From Culex pipiens pallens (taxonomy: Eukaryota > Arthropoda > Insecta > Diptera > Culicidae): a stretch of DNA of 64,000 nt. The stretch spans positions 196,696,429-196,760,428 of the forward strand of contig NC_068938.1 in assembly GCF_016801865.2 (NCBI RefSeq), given 5' to 3'. Numbering within the stretch: position 1 is the first letter of the stretch; every line of letters begins with the position of its first letter. Below are positions 47,509 through 57,810 of the stretch, in pieces. The notes below the pieces were generated by a model. It did no database searches. It was not told the origin of the DNA and was given only the letters and a program-made list of their open reading frames with translations. Position numbers and translations under genes: made by a program.

Positions 47509-47689
47509 AACCGTCTTGTTTGACGCTCAAACGATGACATTTTTTCATCTAAAATTTATTTTAAAAGAAAACTGCTCCATTTTTTTCTGGTGTTGATAAG
47601 TGGTAAAGAAAAATTACATAATTTACAAATGAACATAACTTTCCAATTCCAAAAATATAAATGATTTTACGAAAATACATTTGTTTGCT
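47509..47689. other. AT-rich intron, nothing seen
   Basis: No repeat or coding feature recognised. Confidence 0.45.
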
Positions 47690-48735
47690 TAGGCCAATGC
47701 AAATATTTTTCAAAGTTTTTGTCCTTCGGCTCTGGCCGGGGTCGAGGGGCAGGGGAGAAAATAAAAATTTATAAATATTGAAAAAAGCCATAGTTTCTAC
47801 ATTTGCATGAAAAAAAGTGTTTTAAAATGCATTTTTCACTAGTTCAGTTGTTTTGCAATCATTAGCTTTCAAAAACTGTAAGATTTGACGAAAACAAACA
47901 TTTTAGCAAACAAAAAACATTTTGCGACAATTCACTGGGTGATGAATACAGAGAATGCGTAAAGTGATCTTCGAATGATCCCACTTTGTTTACATCTACA
48001 AAGTAGGATGCTGTTCAAGCACAAGCATGACTTTTTTCTCACTGGTAAATTAGCTGTTTTATAATCAGTAGCGTGTGTTTTATTTTGTCTAGTTTTTTAC
48101 ATTTTTTGCTGAAAAATTGTGTGTATTTTCAAGTTTCGATCGGTTAGAAGAGATTTTTCTTTTTAATGGGTGAAAAAGAACTACGGCTAGTGTTACATTT
48201 TGGAATCCTGCAGCTTTTCCTGGTCCAGCGAAAAACAGAAGATTTTAACTAAACCAGTAGGTTATCAAACTGAATCAAACAATAAAGACAGCTTCTGGAT
48301 GGATACAACCACATCGACTCCATAAACAACTTCCATTCAAAATTATTCAAAAAAAATCTTAAGATATTTTAACATCAACTCCAGTCACTCATTTTTCATA
48401 CCTGTAAAAAAAACAATTTTTAATGATCGTTAACAATACTCTCTATTTTTGGCAAACAGTAAATTGGTTCCACTTTGACAGTTCAAAATTGAGGCCGTTT
48501 TGCGAACCACTTTTCAGCACCCAGATAATACACATCGATAATTTTCAAAAATTCAGAAGATTTTTGAATCAACCAAAACATGCTAAAAATGATTCTAAAC
48601 GCATGGGAATGAATTTTAAAATGATTTCAGCTGATTGCACTTCAATTTCTATTGAAATTTTGAAGTTTTTTGGAAAAAAATTTTGCCCCCTGATTTTTCC
48701 AACGAATTTTGAAGGGAGGGGGGAGACAAAAACTT
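47690..48735 (+). repeat. Family B repeat, copy with insertion
   Basis: Left part 47690-47930 (ttaggccaatgcaaatattttt, aaaatgcatttttcactagttcag). Right part about 48555-48735 (aacatgctaaaaatgattc, ttgccccctgattttt, gggagacaaaaactt). The ~620 bp between are absent from the copy at 18726-19188. Confidence 0.6.
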
Positions 48736-49303
48736 TAAATAAAGTTTCAAAAGTTTCTATGGTGAATTGGTGCCGTTCGCTGTTTGAATGCAATTTTTCG
48801 GTGGCAGTCGAGTCATTTTTGTCAATTTGTGTTGTTCATTGTAATTGTTTTTGCCACTTGATTTTTTGTGAAAATTTGAAAGGGGACAAATACTCAAAAT
48901 AAGATAAAAATAAAATGAATACAATTTGCAATGGCCTTATTTTATTTCTGAAATCTAACAATACACATTTGTTTTACCTTTAAAAATTGTGTTCAATATT
49001 CTCGAGTAACAAAATAAATTGCTCTGAGTTACATAATTAAAGTTTCCAGTCAAGTTTAATGTAATCGATACCTCCCAGCAGCGTGCAAACAATTTTAAAC
49101 AATGCTTTATTTTCATTACCCACACCGTTCCAACCCCAGATTGCGTTTACGTACAAAATTTAAACCTATCACAACGTGAAAAGCTAAAAGCAAACAACAA
49201 TCCATTAGCGTCAAACCGCGCGAAGCAATCAATTAATCAACCCCCGTGAGGAATCACTTCCGGTTTTGCAGCGCCATTCTGACAACTTCTTCCACTTATT
49301 TAG
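48736..49303 (+). other. Intron end before the acidic linker exon
   Basis: Ends with the cttccacttatttag acceptor. Nothing else seen. Confidence 0.55.
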
Positions 49304-49445
49304 GAACTCCATCCCGGACGAGGCGGAACGACCCGAACCGGGGTGCATTCGTCAGCCAGAACAGCTCGGTGACGGAGGCGCCCAGCGACGAGGTCGAGGC
49401 GGAACCGGAACCGGACGACGAACCGGAACCGGCCCGGGTCACACA
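49304..49445 (+). CDS. KCNQ: KCNQ exon: acidic A-B linker
   Basis: The acceptor is cacttatttag and the donor GTGAGT at 49446. The first two bases complete a Gly codon with the base left from the previous exon, and the last two begin a Gln codon completed in the next exon. The protein reads GTPSRTRRNDPNRG, then a Ser/Thr stretch, then an acidic run with repeated EPEPDDEPEP and VTQ. Phase agreement on both sides is the main evidence, because this linker is poorly conserved. It joins the next exon as VTQLTEAHR, in the place of the QL-x-x-H-R sequence that opens helix B in KCNQ1. Confidence 0.88.
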
Positions 49446-50867
49446 GTGAGTATTTGCGTAGCGGAAAGAGAGAGTGACCGCAGTGTTGCCAGCTTTCAAC
49501 ACATTTGACAATCTGTGCATGTTTCCTAAATTTACGAAAAAAGACAGAAAACTAAACAACTGCAAAGCTCATCTTGCTTTAACAACCTTTAAAACCCTTC
49601 TTCTAACGTTTCTTACCCTATTATTATTGTTAACCCTACTACAACAACAACAAAACACCCTCCAACCAACAGTTTCCGCCACAAAGTTGGCAACTTTTCC
49701 TCCTTCCAAAGCCGGCCTGCCTTCCAATGGCTGCCCTTCGCTCAAAAGAGCATTCATATGGCCGAAATTTGGACCAAAGCGGGGTAATTATCGTTTTTCC
49801 GTTTTTTTCAAAAGCAAGAGATTTTTCAATTTCTTATTATTTACTCATTTGTTTTTGCTTACGAATTTGAGCGCGCAAGTTGAGTTTTTTATTTGAATGA
49901 TTTTAATAAAAAAAATAAACGGGCATTTTTCAAAAAACCTTCAAAATCTACCAACCAAAAAAAACTGACAAACTGGCAACCATTGAAAGACAAAAATGTC
50001 CACCACCGTAAGCTGCACCCACTCGCTTGAAACACCATTCTGAAAAAAAATTGAGCAACTTTTTGCATTACCTAGAACAGATGAAACGTTTTTCACCGAA
50101 ATTCACTCGATTTTCTGATTCAAAATGCGAACTTTTGAAAAGAAAAAAAGAACATTTTTCTTACACTCTTAGCATGTCCGTCAACACCACGATCTCCACC
50201 TTGTAAAAAAAAGATTCATCAGCTTTCCAAACTTTCCTAAGATTATTAAGTAGTTAGAATACGGATCGATTTTGTCATGAAGACTGCCTCATTGCATGAT
50301 TTTTATCCATCAATTTTGTAATGACAAGATAAAATATTGCGAATATCAAATATATCCGAAGCAACAGACAAAATGATTACAGAATTTGTATCGGCAACTA
50401 AGTGATTACAAATTATTGAAACAATTTTAACCCTCCCTCCCCAAAAAATCATGCTAAATGGTCGGTCGAATCAACAAATGGCAGCAAGGTGGTCAAATGA
50501 AGTAACATTTTCGCCTGTTTTCTTTTTTAAGGTTAAATTCTGTAAAACTTGAACAGTTATTTATACGCAAAAAAGTATCGGTCTGAATTATGTGAAATTT
50601 TATTTTTTTGTAATGAGTAGTCTGACTTCTAAAATATGTTTTCTATTCTTTATACAATCTATAGTTTGTTTAAGTAATATTTTTGTGAGTTTTTGTATTC
50701 TCTCAAATGGTTAACTGACCTCAAAAAAACACTCACAATTCTAAGCGGAGCTATTTTCTACTTTTTTGCAAAAAAAAGTCAGTATTTTGTTTTTTTATGT
50801 GGATGACATTATGTCTTTCAATTCCTTATATCCAAAAATCTTGCACCATTGGATTCGCTATACAAAC
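49446..50867 (+). other. Start of 6.2-kb intron
   Basis: Begins GTGAGTATTTG. Unique and AT-rich, with an (ACA)n run near 49639-49656. No gene seen. Confidence 0.55.
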
Positions 50868-50870
50868 TTA

Positions 50871-51038
50871 GGGACCATCCATAAACCACGTGGACACTTT
50901 AGGGGGGGAGGGGGGGGTATGGCGATTGTCCACGATCCATAGAAAAAAGATTTTTTTTGTATGGACAATTGTCCACGAAGGGGGGGGGGGGGGTAACAGA
51001 TTCCCAAAAAAGTGTCCACGTGGTTTATGGATGGTCCC
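50871..51038 (+). mobile_element. PIF/Harbinger-like MITE 1, 168 bp
   Basis: TTA duplications at 50868-50870 and 51039-51041. Ends GGGACCATCCATAAACCACG / CGTGGTTTATGGATGGTCCC, continuing as gtggac and gtccac with G-runs inside. Fragments of the family lie at 36204-36295, about 55207-55235 and 59140-59250. Confidence 0.88.
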
Positions 51039-51041
51039 TTA

Positions 51042-51453
51042 GGAGCTTTTCATAAAAATGCTATGAAAATGTTCTATAACCCGTATCTTGAAAAGGGACC
51101 TGATCGATTTGGTATCGTCGGCACAGTTAAACGTTACAGCTAGAACTTTTCTTTAAAAAAATGAGAACACGGAAAAAACATTCCCACTTTTTTTTCACAG
51201 CTCATTCAAAATTTATGAAAGTTTTGAAAAAACATTCGTTTTTTTTATTCTTAAATATAAAGTTATAATTGTGATCGAAAAGCTTTAAGTCAAATATTTC
51301 GAAAAAAACAATTCGTTTATATTTCGCCTTTTTGAAATGTTTGTCATGATTTTGAAATTATGAAAAAAGAATAATAAACAAAGATTATTTTCGATTAGAA
51401 AATTGCTTCTTCAGTTTCGGGTTTTCGAACATTTTCATAACACCTTTGTAACT
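51042..51453. other. AT-rich intron with weak family A similarity
   Basis: The order of words (gatcgatttggtatcgtcggcacag, ttttgaaatgtttg) recalls family A, but it is too diverged to bound. Confidence 0.4.
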
Positions 51454-52320
51454 ATTGTACGATCAGTACGATCGATCAGTGCTGGACTAGGTCGTTGGAA
51501 ACGACCGTCGGCTCAACGAACGACGAAATAGGCTGCAGCTTTGTTGACAAACAAACGGAGCACGCGGTCGCGTGATGGCAGCATCGAACCAGAATAAGGG
51601 GTGATCATGTGGTTAAAAATGAAACTTAGATCTAGAAAAATTATATTTTTCCGACTGAATAAAAAAATTGCGAGCATGTTCAAACAATTATTCTTAATTT
51701 TGGAGAAGGGATTAAAATCAAAATTTTAATCCATATTTTTTCTATACACCCAACCGTCGGTCGCATGATTGTGATACATGGCGGCATGAAAGTATATCAG
51801 AATCTGCATGAAAACTGTCCTCATGCATTTTTTGCGATATAGGGGTATGACATTTTTGCCCGTTACCGACAATTATCGACATTGCCGACGGCAGATTGAT
51901 TGTATTGTAGAAAAAAATCTTAACAGAACGAGGATTGAACCATCAACTTCTAGGTTGCTGATCCGACACGCTACCACCGCGCCATGGACGCTAGATGAAT
52001 GGTTAAGGACAGAGCGCGAACATAATGTTCTCTCTAGAGTGTTGCTCGGGGACGCGCCAGCATTCTATGTGTTGGTGAGAACTGCAGATCGCTGACGTCT
52101 TTACACGCGGGCAAAAATGATCTATGGGCTTGCTGCAAAAAATGTAATAAAATATAACATTTTCTGCAGCAAATCCACTGTTGCAGATTTTGAGATATAT
52201 TTTTCGTTTGGGTGTAACTTGAACTTTTCACTCCAATTGAGAACCCCTAAGTCTATTCACGACCGTTTCCAATGACCGTGAAAATCCAGCTATCAACTAA
52301 ATCCACAATATTATCCGCGC
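51454..52320 (+). repeat. Repeat R, copy 1, carrying an insertion
   Basis: Shares gtcgttggaaacgaccgtcgg, gctgcagctttgttgacaaac, ggggtgatcatgtgg and gaccgtttccaatgaccgtg with 57230-57810. An extra ~500 bp lies between atttttaatccat and gaccgtttcc. Confidence 0.8.
51747..52214. mobile_element. CACCCAA element with tRNA-like segment, 468 bp
   Basis: TA at 51745-51746 and 52215-52216. Ends CACCCAACCG / CGTTTGGGTG. Inside, on the - strand at about 51923-51992, is a tRNA-like promoter (TGGCGCGGTGGTAGCG and GGTTCAATCC). Either a SINE trapped in a MITE or a single chimeric element. Confidence 0.55.
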
Positions 52321-52457
52321 ACCACCAAACCGAAGTGCGCATCTCTTCTGTTGCGCCGTACTAAATTAAGTGATTTGTAGTAAGCGTGTACATCAGCTTG
52401 TGGCGCAACAGGATTTGACAGGTTGTGCTCGTATTTTGATTTTTATCTGCCTTCACA
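52321..52457. other. Short intron stretch
   Basis: Contains ttgtggcgcaaca and cttctgttgcgcc, a small mirror pair near 52346-52410. Nothing else. Confidence 0.4.
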
Positions 52458-53236
52458 ATTCGCGATTAAAAGCTCAAAAATTCCGACAGATGGCGCAAAG
52501 CATCGAAGAATGACGATTCAAATTTTCGCTGTTCGGTTACATAGGAATGCAAATTTAAAATTGAATTTACAGCTCTTAGAACAACTTTTGAGAAAAAATT
52601 CAAGTAGTAAGAGTGTAAACTTTTTGCTCTCTATAAATTAACGCAATAAAAAAAATGGAAAAAAAATATTTTGAAAAAATAATATTGTTCAAAATGATAG
52701 AGCATCAAAAGTTAACAAAGCATCAGCTCGAATTTTTTCTCAAAAGTTGTTTTGAACGCTGGAATTTAACAAAACAGAATTCGCATACATAACCTCAAAG
52801 GGCGGAAATTTCAATCGACATTCTTCGCTCTGTTCTGCTACTCAACACTAGGTGTCGCATGTCGTTTGACTCTTGAACGGCAATTGCCGCCCTTTGAGGT
52901 TATGTATGCGAATTCTGTTTTGTTAAATTCCAGCGTTCAAAACAACTTCTGAGCAAAAATTCGAGCTGATACTGTGTTAACTTTTGATGCTCTATCATTT
53001 TAAACAATATTATTTTTTCAAAATTATTTTTTTTTATTTTTTTGTTATTGCGTTAATTTAAAGAGGGCAAAAAGTTTACACTCGTACTACTTGAATTTTT
53101 TCTCAAAAGTTGTTCTAAGAGCTGTAAATTCAATTTTAAGTTTGCATTCCTATGTAACCGAACAGCGAAAATTTGAATCGTCATTCTTCGATGCTTTGCG
53201 CCATCTGTCGGAATTTTTGAGCTTTTAATCGCGAAT
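52458..53236 (+). mobile_element. Foldback element, 779 bp
   Basis: Ends ATTCGCGATTAAAAGCTC / GAGCTTTTAATCGCGAAT. Arms of about 350 bp (52458-52806 and 52888-53236) are near-identical mirrors around an 81-bp core. The same ~50-residue open frame appears at both ends for that reason. No duplication identified. Confidence 0.85.
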
Positions 53237-54314
53237 ATTGACAGCTCCCAAGTTTGCATGTAGACTAGGGTGACAATAAAAAATCGACCTCAGTACCCCT
53301 TGATTCGATCCCTTGGGCAAAAATACGTAACTGTGAAAATTTTGAGCGAAAATTTCAAAGATCGTTCCATACAAAAACGTTTTTTTTAAATCGCTAATAA
53401 CTCGTCAGGGTTAACTCGGATCGTTTTGTGGTCGTTGTTTGTCATAAAGTTTTACTCAAGAATCACTTGACCATGATTCCATGAAACATATTACGCCATC
53501 GTTTGGTGGATTTTTTTCTTTTCCCCGAACATTTTTGCGGTTTTTCTAATACAAATTTCAACCTTAAAAGCGACCCTTATACCTTAACCGATTTGGCTCA
53601 AAATTTGCACTCAATTTGCATTTGCATGAGATTTTTTCTGACTTTACTTACAAACTTACAAACATTCGTTTTTTGCTCAACTATATTCTATTTACGTTTC
53701 AAAAATGAGAACTTTTCTGAAACATTTGATTAGAAATGTTTTAAAGCACAAGCATCTTTTATAATTTTTAAATAAAAATTTAATTTTTAGAAGTGTGTTT
53801 TTTATTCTTCCCGTATTGACATTCGCAATGCCGAACATCGCCGAACTCGATTTTGTGTTAACACACTCGCGTTCGACATTCTCATTTTCTCTCTCATTCC
53901 CGTTTTCACGATCAAAACCAATTTTGCAAGAGCAGTTTTACGGAACGCCATGCGTGGTCGGGTCCTAATCACCGTCTCGTGTTCTTTCATAGCAGTTTTC
54001 GGAGAGATTGAGAGACTCATCAGTGAGAGCGCATAGTCAAGGAACGATAGAGAGATAATGCCATCGCTGGGAATCACTAGACACAGGAAGAGATCTCACA
54101 AGCTATAGTGACGGTCGGTATACTCTCTGATATTTTGGTGCAGAGATTATGCAATGATCGCTTTTTTATTGACCTGAGAATGGGTGTTGGAGACTTTTGC
54201 TGAAAGATCAAGCGGTTTAAAAAAATATATTCTTAAACAGTAATTGGCATAAGCTCGAAAAGTCAAATTATGGTCAAATCAATTTAAGATCTAAATGGCA
54301 CATTTTCAAGTTTT
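53237..54314. other. Intron, mixed
   Basis: The first part begins gactagggtgacaataaaaaatcgacc and looks repeat-like. 53810-54120 is less AT-rich with no similarity recognised. No gene seen. Confidence 0.45.
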
Positions 54315-55000
54315 TGCCTTTCTCACTTTACTGAGGAAAGGCTATAAAATCACTCGAAAAATGAACTTCGCAATTAGACCTCCACCTTCATGTATTCCTA
54401 TCGACTCAGAATCAAATTCTGAGCAAATGTCTGTGTGTGTGGTGGGATGTTGATCAAAAAATTGTTACTCGATTATCTCGACATTGAAAGAACCGATTTT
54501 GTCCGTTTTGGCGTCATTTGATCCATCTTGGGGTCCCATAAGTCGGTATTGAAAATTATGCAGTTTAGTTAAGTACTTCAAAAGTTATGCTAAAAAAACG
54601 ATTTTAACAAAAGTCCGGAAGATTGTTAAAAGGGTGGTTTTTGTAAAAAAAAACCGATCATGCTATATATTTCCAGAAAGGTATTTAAAAGACCTTTCCA
54701 ACGCGTCCAAGACACTGAAGATCTGACAAATCTATCAAAGGTTATAAGCACTTAAGTGTTATTTACGCACTTTTTCGAGGCCGGATCTCAAATATTTTGA
54801 TGAAAACGTTTCCCGGATCTCTCATGCGACCTATCGTTGAATAGGATTTCAAAAGAGCTTTCCAGCGCGTCCAAAACATTGATGATCTGACAACCCTATC
54901 AAAAGTTATAAGCACTTAAGATTTTTACGCATTTTTTGCCTTTGGATAGCACCCTTTAAATGTGAGGAAGGCGCCAACCACCTAAGGGTGGATCAAGTAA
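54315..55000 (+). mobile_element. Element D copy 3
   Basis: Left end tttttgcctttctcactttactgagg, right end gtgaggaaggcgccaaccacc then ctaagggtggatcaagtaacg. The array marker ctttcca is at 54694 and 54858, a 164-bp step. Module order as in copies 1 and 2, with only about 2 units. Confidence 0.8.
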
Positions 55001-55609
55001 CGTTTTTAAAAGACCTTTCAGATGCATTAATAAGGATGGTTTAATTTACGAAATCTCATTGGTCAATATTGGGACTGATTGTTTATTTACCCAACTTTGT
55101 TTTAATCACCATAAATTGTTGATATTACGGGCTCATACAACGTTTTGCCTAATTTCAAATCTCCCTCCCCCTTTGTCGATATGTAATCGTGTACAGAAAA
55201 AAATGAAGCGTCCACTTGGTTTATGGATGGTCCCTATGCTCTCTGTGATACCATAATCTTCCAATCCAAAAAGAGATCATTTTACTCTCAACTGTTTGCT
55301 GTGGGTTTAGGTTTCCATGATGACGACAAATTGTTTCTCTGGAGTTAACAGTAAATTATGGAATTAAAATTTATAAAATGTTTTACAAAAATAACCCTTG
55401 AAGAATCTTCAACTTTCTACTAACTTTTCCACCACACTTTTACTCACACTTTTCCACACATTTTCTATATCCACCTTTTCTACTTCCAACCCAAATCAAA
55501 CTATACAATAAAAAAAACAGTAGTATTTGAGACACCCAGTTTTTCCAAACCCCCAAAACCACCTCGGTATAAAAACATCTCTAAAACCCACCTTCTCCAT
55601 CATTCACAG
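55001..55609 (+). other. End of last intron
   Basis: Includes a PIF-like MITE scrap at about 55207-55235 (gtccacttggtttatggatgg) and ends in a C/T-rich tract and cacag. Confidence 0.6.
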
Positions 55610-56192
55610 ACTCACCGAAGCGCACCGTAACGCGATCCGGGCGATCCGGAAGATCAAGTACTTCGTAGCGCGGCGCAAATTCCAGCAAGCCCGCAAACCG
55701 TACGACGTCCGGGACGTGATCGAGCAGTACTCCCAGGGCCACCTCAACATGATGGTCCGCATCAAGGAGCTCCAGCGGCGGTTGGACCAGACGCTGGGCA
55801 AGCCCGGCAGCTACCTGGCGGGGATCGACCGGGTCGGCAACATCAAGCCGATGACGGTGGGCGCTCGGTTGTACCGCGTCGAGCAGCAACTATCTGTGAT
55901 GGACAAGAAACTGGATCAATTAACGCACGCCATCAACTCGATGACGATGCAGCAGAAGATGATATTACCGGCGCCGATGCCGATGGTGGCGGCGGCGCAG
56001 ATTCCGGTGTCGGCGGCCATTCCACTCCCGGTCACGTCCCAGCAGCAGCAATTATTCCAAGCGCAGCAGCAGCTCGTCAGTTTGGGGTGCATGTCCCCGC
56101 TGCAGTTACCGCCGGCGCCCTCGTTGGCCAGCTCGCCGACGCCCCCGACCACGACCTCGACGCCGGCCAAATGCCTCGAGGACGACGTGTAA
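55610..56192 (+). CDS. KCNQ: KCNQ last exon: helices B, C, D and C-terminus
   Basis: The acceptor is ccatcattcacag; one base completes a Gln codon, then 193 codons and TAA (56190-56192). Helix B is TEAHRNAIRAIRKIKYFVA (exon residues 2-20). Then comes the family hallmark FQQARKPYDVRDVIEQYSQG and helix C (MMVRIKELQRRLDQ, about 47-60), used for calmodulin binding and proximal tetramer contacts. The helix D coiled coil is ARLYRVEQQLSVMDKKLDQL (about 85-104), the subunit-assembly domain. The tail of about 80 residues is rich in Pro, Ala and Gln (LFQAQQQL, PPTTTSTP) and ends CLEDDV. This is the most strongly conserved cytoplasmic part and fixes the KCNQ identity. Confidence 0.97.
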
Positions 56193-56370
56193 TATTGGGC
56201 GCTGGTCCTGGACCCCCGGGAGTACTAACGAGTTAGGCTAAACACCACGTGGATGGTGGCGGAAGGTTGGGTGGGATGACATTTGGCATATGAAGGCGAT
56301 TTGGAAAGAATCTTTTACGAGAAATTTAATAGATCGATTGAAAAATAAACTTCCAAAACCATGATTTTGA
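56193..56370 (+). other. KCNQ: KCNQ 3' UTR, proximal part
   Basis: Unique sequence directly after the stop codon, with no repeat family recognised. It holds a canonical AATAAA. The true 3' end depends on polyadenylation-site use, which sequence alone cannot show. Confidence 0.55.
56344..56349 (+). promoter_or_regulatory. Polyadenylation signal AATAAA
   Basis: First canonical hexamer after the KCNQ stop codon, 152 bases downstream, in a GA/T-rich setting. Other AATAAA words occur further down, so longer transcripts are possible. Confidence 0.5.
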
Positions 56371-56683
56371 TATCAAGTTCATGCTAGATTATCCTTCTTT
56401 CTCTTGTTATAAGGGTGAAACGTGAGTTCAAAGATCTTCTATTTGGTAACATTTTAGTGATGGATTGCATGTTACGTTCTCAAACAACTACGTAGTTGTA
56501 CTCTGTTTCGATGTAAAAAGACAGATTTTGTGTCGAAAATATGTAATTTTACACCAAAAAACTGAGTAAAATTCTATATGCATTGGAAGTGAATTTTCCC
56601 GTTTCATCAACCCGAATATTTTACTTTTTTACTGTGCAATCATGGTAATATTACATGGATTCCTTTTTTCAACCTTTTTGATA
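56371..56683. other. Downstream DNA, possible repeat
   Basis: Words aaaaagacagattttgtg and ggtaatattacatgg resemble the CACAG MITE interior. Borders not found. Confidence 0.4.
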
Positions 56684-57025
56684 CACAGCAAATAAAATAG
56701 TAATCCAGCTGCGTGTAGAAAGCCTGGGTGTAAAATAAATTTTGCGTTATTTTATGAAATTCTATGCAATATTACACCCTGAAATATATGTAGCCCATCA
56801 GTATGGGAAACCTACCTGACCGAAATGTAAAGCTCATATATGCGTTTATCCTTTCGATTATTTATCGGTCTGATGACCAATGGTGCTGGGTTTGAATCCC
56901 ATCGAATGCAATTTGTTTGCGTGTGTAGAAAAATTTTACATGCAGTGTGTAATATTAAGTGTCTTTATGACGAACGTGAGGTGCTTACTTTTGCATGCGA
57001 TATTACAATCGGATTTTTTGCTGTG
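56684..57025 (+). mobile_element. CACAG-type MITE, 342 bp
   Basis: Ends CACAGCAAATAAAAT / ATTTTTTGCTGTG and TA at 56682-56683 and 57026-57027. The interior has a box B-like gggtttgaatccc at about 56887-56899 and gtaatatta words. Confidence 0.65.
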
Positions 57026-57229
57026 TACATTTTTTCATATTTTTGTCCGTAAGGTTGTCTGTAGCCCATTTTTTATAGTTAATTTTATGGAATTGGTTCT
57101 CAGGTGACCAGTTAACATAACTTTGACAAAAGCTTGGAAAAAAATTGGAAGGAAGTTTTTTTTGTATGTTTTAATTAAAAATAACTGTTCCGGCACAGAG
57201 GCCAAACTGATTTTTTACGTAAAATGTAT

Positions 57230-57810
57230 ATTGTACGATCAGTTCCTAGCTGGACTCGGTCGTTCGAAACGACCGTCGGCTCAACGACCGACGAAATAGA
57301 CGGCGGGCCAGATGCGGGCATAAAAATGTCAAAATCTCTTCCCCCCTCACTTCGTCCCACCATCCAGCTGCAGCTTTGTTGACAAACAAACGGAGCACGC
57401 GGTCACATGATGGCGGCATCGAGCCATAATTAGGGGTGATCATGTGATTAAAAATTAAAGTTTTTTCAAGAAAAATAATATTTTTCCGACCGAATAAAAA
57501 AATTGCGAGCATGTTTAAACAATTATTCCTAAGGGAGCGTTCTTTTATTACGTAACGCGAAAAATCGGACTTTAAGACCCCCCCCCCCTCGTAACAAAAT
57601 TTCCATACACATTTTAAAAAATTTGTATGGAGCGTAACACGGCCTCCGACCCCCCCCCTCCCCCCGTACTGCGTTACGTAATAAAAGAACGCTCCCTAAT
57701 GTCGGAGAAGTGATAAAAAATTCAAAATTTTAATCCATGACCGTTTCCAATGACCGTGAGAAGATGCCAGAAAATCCAGCTACGAGCTAAATCCACAATA
57801 GTTAAACACG
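57230..57810 (+). repeat. Repeat R, copy 2, carrying MITE 2
   Basis: Matches 51454-51745 and 52258-52320. It has about 70 extra bases (57299-57366) compared with copy 1 and is split at 57533-57696. Confidence 0.8.
57533..57696 (+). mobile_element. PIF/Harbinger-like MITE 2, 164 bp
   Basis: TAA duplications at 57530-57532 and 57697-57699. Ends GGGAGCGTTCTTTTATTACG / CGTAATAAAAGAACGCTCCC, continuing as taacgc and gcgtta. C-runs inside. Repeat R copy 1 shows the empty site (aattattcttaatttt). Confidence 0.9.

Larger units (their letters stand above)
1..56349 (+). other. KCNQ: KCNQ potassium channel gene, 3' portion
   Basis: The six coding exons listed separately form one + strand transcription unit. 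Introns are 91 bp, 66 bp, 21.7 kb, 12.4 kb and 6.2 kb, plus at least 14 kb of intron upstream of the first visible exon. Phases agree at every junction (0/0, 0/0, 0/0, 1/1, 2/2). The product is the pore-forming subunit of a slow voltage-gated K+ channel in the plasma membrane; four subunits make a channel. S1-S3 and the N-terminus are missing from the window, because the first visible exon begins inside a codon whose last two bases are AT, matching the Asp before S4 in KCNQ proteins. The pore region resembles vertebrate KCNQ1 more than KCNQ2-5. The 5' limit of the gene is unknown; the 3' limit given is the first polyadenylation signal. Confidence 0.88.
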
